A stretch of DNA of 64,000 nt from an uncultured Lachnospiraceae bacterium (GTDB lineage: Bacteria; Bacillota; Clostridia; Lachnospirales; Lachnospiraceae), in the NCBI GenBank assembly GCA_900542015.1, contig UQLY01000007.1, positions 1-64,000 on the forward strand, given 5' to 3'. The notes under the pieces are model-generated. The model saw nothing but the letters and a program-made list of their open reading frames with translations. It made no database searches and was not told the origin of the DNA. Positions 51,650 through 61,276 of the stretch are shown here, one piece after another. A program made the position numbers and the translations under genes. Position 1 is the stretch's first letter. Each line of letters begins with the position of its first letter.

Positions 51650-51928
51650 TCATTTTCCGCCTGATTGGAATTTTTTCAGCATCATATCCATTTTTTTTAC
51701 TTCGTCGGGCGTGCTGTGTTTTCTCAGCACTTGAATAATTGCAGAGACTTCCTCTTCGTTAAAAGAGATATTTTCTTTTTTTGCCCTGTTTGCGAGGGCG
51801 AGCAGAAAGGGGAGTTTTTCCTTATCGCTTAAACCGTTGATCTCAAATACCAGTTTTTGTAAAAAATCCAGTTTGGACGGATCGATATTTTTTAATGATG
51901 CGTCGCGCATCCATTCCTGATTTGCCAT
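51650..51928 (-). CDS. Small hypothetical protein
   Basis: A 92-residue soluble, helical, charged protein (MANQEWMRDASLKN at the start, ending MLKKFQSGGK). No family recognised. ATG 51928 is supported by AAAGGAGACACT. It lies 10 bases after the next upstream gene on the same strand, and residues such as LPFLLALANRAKKENISF suggest a helical bundle. The pair is probably co-expressed and may interact. Confidence 0.7.
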   Translation of the reverse strand: MANQEWMRDASLKNIDPSKLDFLQKLVFEINGLSDKEKLPFLLALANRAKKENISFNEEEVSAIIQVLRKHSTPDEVKKMDMMLKKFQSGGK

Positions 51929-51938
51929 AGTGTCTCCT

Positions 51939-52400
51939 TTATTTTTGAGAATTAAACATTTCAAACATCAAAAGTTGATCTTCGCTTAAAAAGCTTTTCA
52001 GTATATCCATATAATTATCTTCCGAAGAAGCGCCTTCTCCGGTTTGCGACATCATATCCAAAATCGGTTTCATTTGTTTAAATTGTTCCATTGTCTGGAG
52101 CATGTTTTTGATTTTTTGGACTTTTCCTTTATCGTCGTCGGATAAATAAGGCATAATGCTTTGAAAATAATTGTCCATGGTTTCCGCGTTAAGTGTGAAT
52201 CCACCGTTGTCAGGATGGACCGCATCTGAAAAATGTGAGCTTTTTGCCATATTTATCGTATGCTGCAATTCCAAAAACTTGATGTAAATGGCAAGAAAGG
52301 AGCGGTAAACCGACGGAAGTAACGGCATTGCAAGCTTTAACATCTGAATTTGCCGGTTTGTGTATAAGGTGTCAAAAGCGCAGATGGCATCCTGGTCCAT
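51939..52400 (-). CDS. Hypothetical protein, helical
   Basis: A 153-residue soluble protein without recognisable domain, predominantly helical, with a Met/Gln-rich middle (MLQTMEQFKQMKPILDMM). The first residues AICAFDTLYTNRQIQMLK resemble a group of small Clostridia proteins of unknown role. The ribosome site AAAGGAGGACAAC is strong. It is followed by the 92-residue gene after a 10-base gap. Confidence 0.7.
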   Translation of the reverse strand: MDQDAICAFDTLYTNRQIQMLKLAMPLLPSVYRSFLAIYIKFLELQHTINMAKSSHFSDAVHPDNGGFTLNAETMDNYFQSIMPYLSDDDKGKVQKIKNMLQTMEQFKQMKPILDMMSQTGEGASSEDNYMDILKSFLSEDQLLMFEMFNSQK

Positions 52401-52503
52401 GTTGTCCTCCTTTGTTTTTTATTATCCTATTTTTTGTCCTGTCAAAATATTCCTGACCGCTGTTTTTTGGAGCGGCAGGACGCATTCGGCAAGATATGCG
52501 GAC

Positions 52504-52534
52504 AAAAAAGAAAGGGGCGTTTACGCCCCTTTCT
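52504..52534 (-). terminator. Terminator of cysteine-rich protein gene
   Basis: AGAAAGGGGCGT and ACGCCCCTTTCT form a 12-bp perfect stem with a 2-base spacer; on the minus strand it is followed by a run of T (plus-strand A at 52504-52509). Confidence 0.9.
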
Positions 52535-52544
52535 GATGGTTGTA

Positions 52545-52772
52545 TTAGCAGCAGGAGTTACCGCCGCAGCAGCATAAGATCAATAAGATGAAGATGATGC
52601 TTTCGCATCCGCAGCCGTTTCCGTTGTTTCCGAAGAAACCGTTGTTGCCGCATCCGCAGCTGTTTCCGTTATTGCCGCAAATACAGAATAAGAGAATGAG
52701 CCAAATCAAGCTGGAGCAGCATCCGTTGTTGTCGTTGCCGCAATCGCAATGGCTAGCTGTTAAGTCACTCAT
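52545..52772 (-). CDS. Cysteine/glycine/asparagine-rich small protein (HCB-like)
   Basis: A 75-residue protein in which Cys, Gly and Asn dominate (CGNNGNSCGCGNNG, CCCGGNSCC at the end), with two hydrophobic stretches (SSLIWLILLFCIC and SIIFILLILCCC) that could span or lie in a membrane. It resembles the high-cysteine chorion-like small proteins found in some Firmicutes. The role is unknown; metal binding or cross-linked structural material are possible. The ribosome site TTTGGAGGCTCAACT and a strong terminator show a real gene. Confidence 0.8.
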   Translation of the reverse strand: MSDLTASHCDCGNDNNGCCSSLIWLILLFCICGNNGNSCGCGNNGFFGNNGNGCGCESIIFILLILCCCGGNSCC

Positions 52773-52909
52773 AGTTGAGCCTCCAAATTTGTTTTTATGC
52801 TTTATACTATGTGCCCGGCATGTCTGTGTTGACGGTGTAAATAACGATTTTTTCCAAAATTTTCAGGGAAAATATGCGGAAAAATTGCGTACAATATGTG
52901 GGTTTGGGG

Positions 52910-52937
52910 TTGCATATATTTCAAGATATAGTAAAAT
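52910..52937 (+). promoter_or_regulatory. Sortase-surface protein locus promoter
   Basis: TTGCAT (52910-52915) and TAAAAT (52932-52937) with a 16-base spacer, about 55 bases before the sortase start. Confidence 0.5.
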
Positions 52938-52990
52938 ATAGGTAATACTTATAAAATAGCTATGAGTGTGTGCAGAATGGAGATTATGAG

Positions 52991-54094
52991 ATGTCTGTGC
53001 AGGATGATAAAAAGGCGGATCAGGAAAAGATCAGGCGAATCAGGCAAAAGTATGATCTGTCAAAGGAAGAGGATGTATTAGCTCTGTTTTCGGATCTGCA
53101 GAGCGGCAGGATACAGTTTGATTCTCCCCTCGGGAGAGAATTTGACGATATGATTTATGAAAAGGCTGAAAAAATCAGAACCGAAAGAAAGAAAAACAAT
53201 AACGGGAGCCGGAGCAAAAAAAAGGCGGATCAGACAGCAGCCCGCGGGACACGGCAAAAAAAAGGGAAGAAACAGAAAGGGAAAAAGGTTGTCGTCCTGA
53301 CAAAAAAAGAGCTGCGCGTCCGAAAAACGGTAATGGGCGTTTTGTTGCTGACGGCGGTGTTATGTCTCGGGTATTTCGGAATCTATTGCATGGAGGCATG
53401 GAAGGTTGACCGGGAAAACAGACGGCTGTCAAATATCAAGGAAAACGAAACGATCAACAATATGTATCAGGATGAGGTAGTCGAGGCGCAGGTAGGAGAA
53501 GAAACGAAATATTTTAAAGTACTGGACCAATACAAATCTTTATATCATCAGAATCAAAACCTAATCGGATGGCTGAAAATTGCCGATACTATAATTGACT
53601 ACCCTGTAATGCAGACGGGAGACAACGATTATTATCAAAATCATAATATCAATTTGGAGGAGGACCGCAACGGCGCGCTGTTTATGGATACGGACTGCGA
53701 CGTGAGGCTGCCGAGCACCAATTATATCATTTACGGTCACAATATGCGTTCGGGCAAAATGTTCGGCTCTCTGGATCAGTATGAGAGCGAGAAGTTTTAC
53801 AAGGAGCATAAGACGATACAGTTTGATACGATCTATGAAGAAGGAACCTATGAGGTCATGTACGTATTCCGTTCCAGAGTGTATCAGAAGGATGATGTGG
53901 TATTTAAGTATTATCAGTTTATTGATGCAAATTCGGAGGAAGAGTTTAACTCGTATATGAACGAAATGGCTGCAATGTCCCTGTATGATACAGGGGTCGC
54001 GGCAAGCTATGGGGATCATTTACTGACGTTGTCTACCTGTGATTACGAAGAAGAAGACGGACGGTTTGTCGTGGTGGCAAAGCGTGTGCAATGA
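52991..54094 (+). CDS. srtB: Class B sortase
   Basis: A membrane transpeptidase that cleaves surface proteins at a sorting signal and links them to the cell wall. The catalytic residues are His about 250 in IYGHNMRSGKMF, Cys about 350 in TLSTCDYE, and Arg about 358 in DGRFVVVAKRV. The N-terminal about 110 residues are a charged, Lys-rich cytoplasmic region, followed by one membrane helix (TVMGVLLLTAVLCLGYFGIYC). At 367 residues it is longer than typical SrtB because of this region. ATG 52991 follows GGAGATTATGAG. It lies immediately upstream of two proteins with TPxTGD sorting signals, its likely substrates. Confidence 0.92.
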   Translation: MSVQDDKKADQEKIRRIRQKYDLSKEEDVLALFSDLQSGRIQFDSPLGREFDDMIYEKAEKIRTERKKNNNGSRSKKKADQTAARGTRQKKGKKQKGKKVVVLTKKELRVRKTVMGVLLLTAVLCLGYFGIYCMEAWKVDRENRRLSNIKENETINNMYQDEVVEAQVGEETKYFKVLDQYKSLYHQNQNLIGWLKIADTIIDYPVMQTGDNDYYQNHNINLEEDRNGALFMDTDCDVRLPSTNYIIYGHNMRSGKMFGSLDQYESEKFYKEHKTIQFDTIYEEGTYEVMYVFRSRVYQKDDVVFKYYQFIDANSEEEFNSYMNEMAAMSLYDTGVAASYGDHLLTLSTCDYEEEDGRFVVVAKRVQ

Positions 54095-54109
54095 TAAAGG
54101 AGATTGATT

Positions 54110-57100
54110 ATGGCTAAGAAGAAGGCTGTAAAGACCAACAAAAAATCAAACAATAAGTTAAGAAGGACCGTTCTCGGGACACTGTCCGGTATTTTTATGA
54201 TTTCGGCTTTGATTGTGGCGGTGATACCGGTAAAGGACGTGGAAGCGGTTGAGGAGGATACGAGATTTACCGACGCCTATGATGCGGACCCCGATGCGGT
54301 TATTCCCGAATACGGCGGGAGTACGCCGGTATATTTTTCTAACGACGGGCTGTTCGGCGCGGCGTATGTCAACAGGCAGAACAGCGCGGAAATGGTAGGC
54401 GTTCTTGCTTATTATGACAGCAACAGCTCCCAGGCACCATCTAATCTGGTCATAAAGGAGGATTTTGACGCATTCCAGTATGACGATAACGACAGGCTGT
54501 GCGCGGTGTACGGCGACAGGCAGTTTTTATACTACATATCCAAAGAGGCGCAGACGGATGTTTCGGGAAATATGATTTCCGAAGAAGAGATCGCGCCCTG
54601 CCTTGCTTCCAACGCGGCGGAATGGCAGGGAAAGGAGCTGTATGCTTCTAACGATGGGATCACGAGAGGGGCGCAGCAGTCGCAGATCAATGTCAAAGTC
54701 AGCTACATCGGCAGCACGAGGTACCAGGTGGACTGGGAAGGCAGCCATATCAGGGTAACCTACGGACCGGATAACGCGGATCAGGGCGGCGTCTTCCAGG
54801 GCGCGCGTAACTTCAGCTCCTTATCCATTCCGGACCATATTCTCGCAATCGGAAACAATGCCTTCAGAGAGTGCCAGATGCAGTCGGTATCCATAGCCAA
54901 TAAGGTATTGAGTATCGGTAACCATGCTTTTGACGGGTGCAACAGGCTGACCAGCGTGGCGTTAGCGGATTATAAATCCACGACCAGTCTGGAGGAAATC
55001 GGATCTTATGCCTTTGCGGGATGTGTGGCGTTACAGTCCGTCGTTATTCCGGATCAGGTAATCCAGATCGGTTCCGGGTGCTTTATGAATTGTACGTCGC
55101 TGTCCGCGGCAAATCTCTACGGTACCGAAGGGGACGGCAATACCAGTTTACAGTACTTGGGCGACGGCGTGTTTTATAACTGTCCGGCGCTGACGAGGAT
55201 TTCCCTGCCCAATATTTTGAAAAACGTGGATGAGGTAAATTATCTCTTTTATGATTGTTCCAGTCTGAATTATCTGGGACTGCCCCTGAATGTGGAAGGG
55301 GATAAAACCTTTAATGCAAGCAATGTGACCGGTTGTTCAGGATTGGTAACGGTGTATGTGCCGAACCGGGAAATGACCTTTGAATGTAACTGTCTGCCGG
55401 ACGAATACAAGCATAAATACGGCGACGGAGCGGGATGTACCTTCGGCTGGGCAAATCTCGGCGTACATACGGCATTTCCGAAGGAATACGAGGTGGATGA
55501 CAGATTCTGCATTATGACATACCGCAATTCCGCGGCGTATGTGTATGCCTGCGACCACGAATATTCCGTGGGATATCTGGACGCGGGTCATGAAGGAGAA
55601 TTTGAAAGAGTCAAAGGCAACTATTTCTTCTGTGTCAATGAAAACAACGAGCTGATTAAATTCAGCCCGTACGAAAAAGACGGCGTGGTGGTAGGCGATC
55701 CTTCGATCGTCGATATTCCGGACAATATCGGAAACCACTATATCAGCGGTATCGGTTCGGATACCTTCCAGGGCAATACGGATATCGAATATGTCCATAT
55801 TCCGTCTTCCGTTACCTCGATTGCGGAAAATGCTTTCCGGGGATGCACCAATCTGTCCGAGGTGGAATTTGCCGATGCGCTGACCGTTGAGACGATCGGG
55901 GCGGACGCGTTCCGGACGCTGGCGACGGATGACAGCGTGAAACTGAGATTTGTAGGAACCATCAGCCCGGACAGCGAACCCTATGTCTATGCGATGAAAC
56001 CGGCAAATAATTATAACGCGACGTCTCTGCCCACAAAATATATTTCTTATACCAGCCAGTTCCCGTCCAATCTTCAGGTGGAACTGCAGGTGGAAAGAGA
56101 CCAGGTAACCAACGAAATTACGAAAGCCGTTCCGACTTTGGTCGCTGCGCCGACCTATGAACAGTTCCAGAGCGGAGACTACAGTTTATCCACTTACAAA
56201 CGACAGGCGGAAGAGCAGAACGAGATTGTCAGAAGCGCATACAGCAAATACCGCGGTCAGACCGTTTCCGGCAATAGTCTGGAATACTCGGAGGATGAGC
56301 AGGCTGTTTTGGACGCGGTATTCAGAGTATCGCTGCCGGAAGGAATTTACGGCATGGACGCGGACGTATACAAGGGTAATACGCATATTACAAGCGCCGT
56401 GCTTAACTCCATCGTCGATGTGCCCGACGAGGCGTTTGCAGGCTGCAGCGCGTTAGAGACCTTTATTATGAGAAGCTCGGGCGTGGAAGGCGGCGAAAGT
56501 CTGGGAGATAAGGTGTTTGACGACGACGATATGCTGACGACGATCGCGCTGCCTTCGACCTTAAATGAATTGGGATCGCTGCCGTTCTATCAATGTTCGG
56601 CGCTGGAAAGCGTAAACTTCAGCGGAAGCCCTAAATTTGAATGCGATAACGCGGTAATATATGAAACGAAGGACGACGGAACCAAAAAGGTTGTGGAATG
56701 TCTGGAGTGCAGAGGTAATTCGGTAGGAACCGGTAAGATCCGGGAAGAGGAAATGGCGGATGTGACGGAGATCGCTCCCCATGCTTTTGAAAACTGTACC
56801 GGAATTACACAGGTATATTTTGGAGAGGCGGATATTGAAGCGATTCCGGATTACTGTTTCAGCGGCTGCACCAAGTTAAATTATTGTGAAGTATCCGATT
56901 ATACAAAATCCATCGGCGAGTATGCGTTCCAGAATACGGCGCTGTCGGATATCAGACTGCCTTCCAGCGTACAACTGATACCGGAGACGGCGTTTGTGAC
57001 CACCGATGAAAACGGCGTGGATTCCTTGTTGAAAGGCTTGAATATCCAGTGCGAGGTGCCGTCTGCGGCTTATGAGTTTGCCAGAAAGTACGGCTTCGGT

Positions 57101-58381
57101 ACGGAAGACCGTATCCTTCATAAATATACGGTAAAATTTTTCAATTATGACGGAACGGAGGAGCTGAGCAGCCAGCTTGTGGAGGAAGGCTCCGATGCGG
57201 TTCCGCCGGAAGCGCCTGCAAGGGCAGGAATGGTATTTACCAGATGGCTGCCAGATTATACGGACATTTCTTCGGATCTGAACGTATATCCCCAGTATGA
57301 GTACGAGCAGGAGCCGGATGATAACAGGACCCGTTATACGGTAACCTTCTACAATTATGACGGATCGATGAAGATCAGCGTACAGAAAGTAGCGGAAGGG
57401 GATTCGGCGAGAGCGCCCGAGACGATTCCGGAAAGAGACGGCTATACGTTTACCGGATGGCTGCCTGAATATACAAACATCATTTCTGATCTGGACGTAT
57501 ATCCGCAGTACAGACAGGGAACGTCAAACTCTACGGATGATAATAACAACCCCGGCGGCAACAACGGCAACAACGGATCAAACGGGACTGACGGCAATAA
57601 CGGTACCAACGGCAATAACGGAACAAACGGAAATAACGGCACCAGCGGTACCAATGGAAACGGCGGTACTACCGGAACTAACGGTACGAATGGCACCAAC
57701 GGTACTACCGGAACGAACGGCACAAGCGGCACAAACGGTACCGGAGGAAGAGGCAATCAGGGAACGGTCAGCGGCAACAGAGGAAACAATACAAGCGGTA
57801 CCAGCGTCAATGTGTCGAAAACGGGAATTTCCAATACGGGATTGGTTTCCGCTACGGTAAACGGTTCTTCCGACGATTATGTCGTAAAGATTTCCGACAG
57901 TGAATCTGCAAGGAGCGCCGTAGAGCAGGCATTGTTAAACGAATACGGCTCTTTAGATGATATCAGATATTTTGCGATGGATATCAGTTTATATGATAAG
58001 ACGGGAACAACCAAGATCCAAAATACCGACGGCATCAGCGTAACGATTACGATGCCCATACCGGACGCCCTTACTTCCTATGCGGGCAATAATAAGGCAG
58101 GAGCGGTTATTAACGGCAACACCTTAGAAAAGCTCCAGGCGAGGTTTACAACGATTGACGGCGTACCGTGCATTTCCTTTGTGGCGACGCATTTTTCACC
58201 GTATACGATTTATGTGGATCTGAACAATATGTCGGCTACGGGAACCATCGATTCGACTCCGGTAACGGGCGATCCCATTCATCCGAAATGGTTTTTGTCC
58301 GTAGGGCTGGCGCTGATATCCGTGCTCTTATTTGTAATGAAGGGCAGCAAAAAGAAAGTGGTTAAGGTAATTCCGGGATAG
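54110..58381 (+). CDS. BspA-like LRR surface protein with sortase signal
   Basis: A 1423-residue secreted protein. It has a signal peptide (RRTVLGTLSGIFMISALIVAV, ending VEA), blocks of BspA-type leucine-rich repeats (for example AIGNNAFRECQMQSVSIANK; about residues 230-390, 545-620 and 740-980), two InlB-type repeats (FFNYDG near 1007 and FYNYDG near 1077, each ending VYPQY), and a Gly/Asn/Thr-rich linker (about 1139-1230). A shared C-terminal domain ends in THFSPYTIYVD, then TPVTGDP (about 1382), a membrane helix and a Lys-rich tail. The domains suggest adhesion or host binding. It starts 15 bases after the sortase stop; ATG 54110 follows AAAGGAGATTGATT. Confidence 0.9.
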   Translation: MAKKKAVKTNKKSNNKLRRTVLGTLSGIFMISALIVAVIPVKDVEAVEEDTRFTDAYDADPDAVIPEYGGSTPVYFSNDGLFGAAYVNRQNSAEMVGVLAYYDSNSSQAPSNLVIKEDFDAFQYDDNDRLCAVYGDRQFLYYISKEAQTDVSGNMISEEEIAPCLASNAAEWQGKELYASNDGITRGAQQSQINVKVSYIGSTRYQVDWEGSHIRVTYGPDNADQGGVFQGARNFSSLSIPDHILAIGNNAFRECQMQSVSIANKVLSIGNHAFDGCNRLTSVALADYKSTTSLEEIGSYAFAGCVALQSVVIPDQVIQIGSGCFMNCTSLSAANLYGTEGDGNTSLQYLGDGVFYNCPALTRISLPNILKNVDEVNYLFYDCSSLNYLGLPLNVEGDKTFNASNVTGCSGLVTVYVPNREMTFECNCLPDEYKHKYGDGAGCTFGWANLGVHTAFPKEYEVDDRFCIMTYRNSAAYVYACDHEYSVGYLDAGHEGEFERVKGNYFFCVNENNELIKFSPYEKDGVVVGDPSIVDIPDNIGNHYISGIGSDTFQGNTDIEYVHIPSSVTSIAENAFRGCTNLSEVEFADALTVETIGADAFRTLATDDSVKLRFVGTISPDSEPYVYAMKPANNYNATSLPTKYISYTSQFPSNLQVELQVERDQVTNEITKAVPTLVAAPTYEQFQSGDYSLSTYKRQAEEQNEIVRSAYSKYRGQTVSGNSLEYSEDEQAVLDAVFRVSLPEGIYGMDADVYKGNTHITSAVLNSIVDVPDEAFAGCSALETFIMRSSGVEGGESLGDKVFDDDDMLTTIALPSTLNELGSLPFYQCSALESVNFSGSPKFECDNAVIYETKDDGTKKVVECLECRGNSVGTGKIREEEMADVTEIAPHAFENCTGITQVYFGEADIEAIPDYCFSGCTKLNYCEVSDYTKSIGEYAFQNTALSDIRLPSSVQLIPETAFVTTDENGVDSLLKGLNIQCEVPSAAYEFARKYGFGTEDRILHKYTVKFFNYDGTEELSSQLVEEGSDAVPPEAPARAGMVFTRWLPDYTDISSDLNVYPQYEYEQEPDDNRTRYTVTFYNYDGSMKISVQKVAEGDSARAPETIPERDGYTFTGWLPEYTNIISDLDVYPQYRQGTSNSTDDNNNPGGNNGNNGSNGTDGNNGTNGNNGTNGNNGTSGTNGNGGTTGTNGTNGTNGTTGTNGTSGTNGTGGRGNQGTVSGNRGNNTSGTSVNVSKTGISNTGLVSATVNGSSDDYVVKISDSESARSAVEQALLNEYGSLDDIRYFAMDISLYDKTGTTKIQNTDGISVTITMPIPDALTSYAGNNKAGAVINGNTLEKLQARFTTIDGVPCISFVATHFSPYTIYVDLNNMSATGTIDSTPVTGDPIHPKWFLSVGLALISVLLFVMKGSKKKVVKVIPG

Positions 58382-58390
58382 GAGCTGCAT

Positions 58391-61222
58391 ATGAAGCAAT
58401 CTGTTTTAAAAGTGTTGGGCACGATCCTGCTCGTGACCGCAATCGTACTGACGCAGCTTCCTCCATCCGCAAGCAATGCGTCGGGCGTATCCGATCGTAA
58501 CGGATTTATGATGGATGGAGATAAATTGGTAAAATATACAGGCACGGCTACGTCCGTGTCTGTTCCTAATGGAGTAAAGGTAATCGGCGCGGAGGCGTTC
58601 GCCGATTGTTCGGGCTTGTCTTATGTGACTCTGCCCGACAGTCTGGAACGGATTGAAAACGGAGCCTTCAGCGGCTGCCGGAACTTAAACCGCGTCAATA
58701 TTCCGAAAAACTGCAGGTCTATCGGCAACGGAGCCTTTGCAGACTGTGAAAATCTGTTTTCGGTGTCTCTGCCGGCGTCTCTTGCGGAGCTTGGGACCAG
58801 CGTGTTCGCGGGCTGCGGGGACTTAAAAACCATCAATATCGAAAAAGGGAACGCCAATTTTGTCTGTGAAGACGGCGTTTTATATAACGACGACAAAACG
58901 ACTGTTTATCAGGTGCTTGCAGGCAGGGAGAAGAGTGCCTATGTCATGCCGAACACCGTAGAGGAAATCAAAAAATACGCTTTCTGGGGCTGCGATAACC
59001 TGCAGGAGGTCGGACTTAGTAGTCATTTGACGGAAATCGGAGATTATGCCTTTTCCAACGCTTCCGGTCTGGAGTCGCTTACGATGCCCTACAGTGTGAG
59101 AAGCATCGGTACCAAAGCCTTTGAGGACTGTCGGAACCTGTCGGATGTCACGATCCCCGTGTCGGTAACGGAGATTGACCCGACGGCGTTTGACGGATGC
59201 TACAACCTGGAGATTACGGCGGACGAAGGCACTGTGGCGGCGGATTTTTACGCTGCGTTTGAAAGCAGTCAGGCTTCCAGGACCGAATATGAGGAAAATG
59301 CGTCCGAAAGCAGCAATCCTCACTGGAAAGCGGACGAAACGGAGGACGAAAAAGAGGAAGAACGGGGGTCCAAAGCCAACGTATCTGACGTGGATAATTA
59401 TGTGGAATGGGATGTGGACAGCCCGGGCGTCCTTGGCCGGACGAAAGTGGTGTCAAGACAGGCGGTTGTTTTCATGGACGCGTCCTCGGCAAACGTATAC
59501 GGAGGAGAGACTTCGTCGGTAAGCGCAGATAATGCGGATTCAACGGAAACGGGAGCGGCGGCAGCGGACGAAAACGGCACGCAGGAGGAAGCGGCGCAGG
59601 AAGGAAGCACGCTAAGCCCCATAGAAGATCATAAGATTGTCAACAAGGCTTTTTACAGGGACGATACCCTGCTGGCGTTTACAATACCCTCGGATGTAGA
59701 GGAAATCGGCGACTTTGCTTTTGCCAGAAGCGGACTGACTTCCATACAGATTCCGAGAGGCGTGACGACCATCGGAAACGGTGCGTTTTATCATTGCGAT
59801 GATCTTGCATCGGTTTCCATACCGGGTACCGTGACGGAGATTGCGCCGGATGCGTTTACCCACAGTCAATGGCTGGACAACTGGTTCTCGGGACCGGACG
59901 TCAGCGATTTTCTCGTGGTAGGGGACGGCATTTTGCTGGCTTATAAGGGAACGGCTGCCCGTGTGACGCTGCCTTCCAATGTGAAGAGCGTTGCGCCGGG
60001 CGTATTTCAGGATCATACGGAAATAACGCAGGTGACGATACCCGACAGCGTCAAAATCATCGGAGAAAGCGCTTTTGAAGGCTGCAGCAATCTGACAAAT
60101 ATTGCAGGCGGCGGAGCCTTGACGCAGATCCGGGATAAAGCGTTTTTCGGATGTCCCGTGGAGACGGTCAGGATTCCGGCGTCGGTGGAAAGCGTAGGGC
60201 TTTCGGCATTTGGCGGTACGGGAAAGACGGACAGCGTTGTATTTCTGGGAAGCAGGCTGCCGAAAATGACTTATGAAAAAAGCGCCACAAGGCTGACGAA
60301 CGACAGAGATTTTTGTTTCGGCGATATTACGGCGGCGGTTGTGCCTTCGCAGGTTAAGGCAAACGATCTGGAGGGAACCGTGCTGGATTCGGAATGCTTG
60401 GGATTTTCGGATGTTGTATATACCTTGGACGAAGGAAAGAGCCGGGCGGACGCGGTGGCGGTAATGCAGCCGGAGGAAACGGCGCAGGTACCGGAAGCGA
60501 TCTATGTATACGGCAAGCGGTACACAGTACAGACCACGGAAAAAACCGATTACCGGGAAGAAACGGCATCGGTATCCGATAATTCCTTACAGGGCTTGAT
60601 GGTTGTTGACCATGACGGTTTACGGGGAGCCGATGTTTCGGCTTCGGCAAACGGGTCCACTGTGGATCTTACCGGGTATCATTTTTATGTGTCGAACCCC
60701 GGCGAAGGCGAAAGCAAGCTGAAGGAAGAGATAGAAGAGCATTACGGCACGGTAAATGATGAAAATTGTTTTATGATGGATCTGTCTCTTTATGATCCGA
60801 CCAATCAGATTCCCATTGTCAAACTGGGGAAAAATCCGCTGACGGTTACAATGCCGGTACCGCCGGAATTGCTGGATGATGAAATCTGCGTAGTCAGTCT
60901 GGACGATAACGGCAATCCTGAAGTGACCTTTTGCACCTGGCTGGAAAGGGACGGGAAAAAATACATTTCCTTTGACGTGACGCATTTTTCACCTTATGCG
61001 CTGTACGGAGCCGGGGGCGAATTAAAGGAAAAGATTACGCAAAAGCGCAGCAGAGCTACCTATGGAAGCGGATTGGACGATACGCCGGATACGGGCGATA
61101 CGCTGGACATCAGAATGATACTGGTAATCGGCTTAGCCGCGCTTGGCGGTTTTCTGCTTTTGCTGGGATTTACCAAAAAAGGCGGCGCAGGAGTAAGGAA
61201 AAGCGGGCAAAGGCACGATTGA
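58391..61222 (+). CDS. Second BspA-like LRR surface protein with sortase signal
   Basis: A 943-residue secreted protein with a signal peptide (VLGTILLVTAIVLTQLPPSA), two groups of BspA-type leucine-rich repeats (about residues 55-270 and 410-600; units such as VTLPDSLERIENGAFSGC), a Glu/Ala-rich insert near 305-410, and a C-terminal domain related to that of the preceding gene (FMMDLSLYD, THFSPYALYG). The sorting signal TPDTGDT (about residue 897) precedes a membrane helix and basic tail. It begins 9 bases after the preceding stop with GGAGCTGCAT, so sortase and both substrates are one operon. Confidence 0.9.
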   Translation: MKQSVLKVLGTILLVTAIVLTQLPPSASNASGVSDRNGFMMDGDKLVKYTGTATSVSVPNGVKVIGAEAFADCSGLSYVTLPDSLERIENGAFSGCRNLNRVNIPKNCRSIGNGAFADCENLFSVSLPASLAELGTSVFAGCGDLKTINIEKGNANFVCEDGVLYNDDKTTVYQVLAGREKSAYVMPNTVEEIKKYAFWGCDNLQEVGLSSHLTEIGDYAFSNASGLESLTMPYSVRSIGTKAFEDCRNLSDVTIPVSVTEIDPTAFDGCYNLEITADEGTVAADFYAAFESSQASRTEYEENASESSNPHWKADETEDEKEEERGSKANVSDVDNYVEWDVDSPGVLGRTKVVSRQAVVFMDASSANVYGGETSSVSADNADSTETGAAAADENGTQEEAAQEGSTLSPIEDHKIVNKAFYRDDTLLAFTIPSDVEEIGDFAFARSGLTSIQIPRGVTTIGNGAFYHCDDLASVSIPGTVTEIAPDAFTHSQWLDNWFSGPDVSDFLVVGDGILLAYKGTAARVTLPSNVKSVAPGVFQDHTEITQVTIPDSVKIIGESAFEGCSNLTNIAGGGALTQIRDKAFFGCPVETVRIPASVESVGLSAFGGTGKTDSVVFLGSRLPKMTYEKSATRLTNDRDFCFGDITAAVVPSQVKANDLEGTVLDSECLGFSDVVYTLDEGKSRADAVAVMQPEETAQVPEAIYVYGKRYTVQTTEKTDYREETASVSDNSLQGLMVVDHDGLRGADVSASANGSTVDLTGYHFYVSNPGEGESKLKEEIEEHYGTVNDENCFMMDLSLYDPTNQIPIVKLGKNPLTVTMPVPPELLDDEICVVSLDDNGNPEVTFCTWLERDGKKYISFDVTHFSPYALYGAGGELKEKITQKRSRATYGSGLDDTPDTGDTLDIRMILVIGLAALGGFLLLLGFTKKGGAGVRKSGQRHD

Positions 61223-61236
61223 TAAGGACATCGGAA

Positions 61237-61274
61237 AAACTCTCGACATAATATAACAAAAACGGGAGTTTTTT
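61237..61274 (+). terminator. Terminator of surface-protein operon, overlapping next ribosome site
   Basis: AAAACTCTCG and CGGGAGTTTT form a 10-bp stem (one G-U) with a 17-base AT-rich loop, then T. The right arm GGGAG is also the only plausible Shine-Dalgarno of the subtilase gene, whose TTG start lies at 61277. Confidence 0.75.
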
Positions 61275-61276
61275 CA

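Noticed and set aside
57530..57770. Short tandem repeats that might be a CRISPR array or minisatellite element
   Set aside because: The repeats are in-frame NGT/NGN codons of the surface protein linker; no constant repeat with unique spacers is present. The opposite-strand Pro/Val/Leu frame is a shadow of it.
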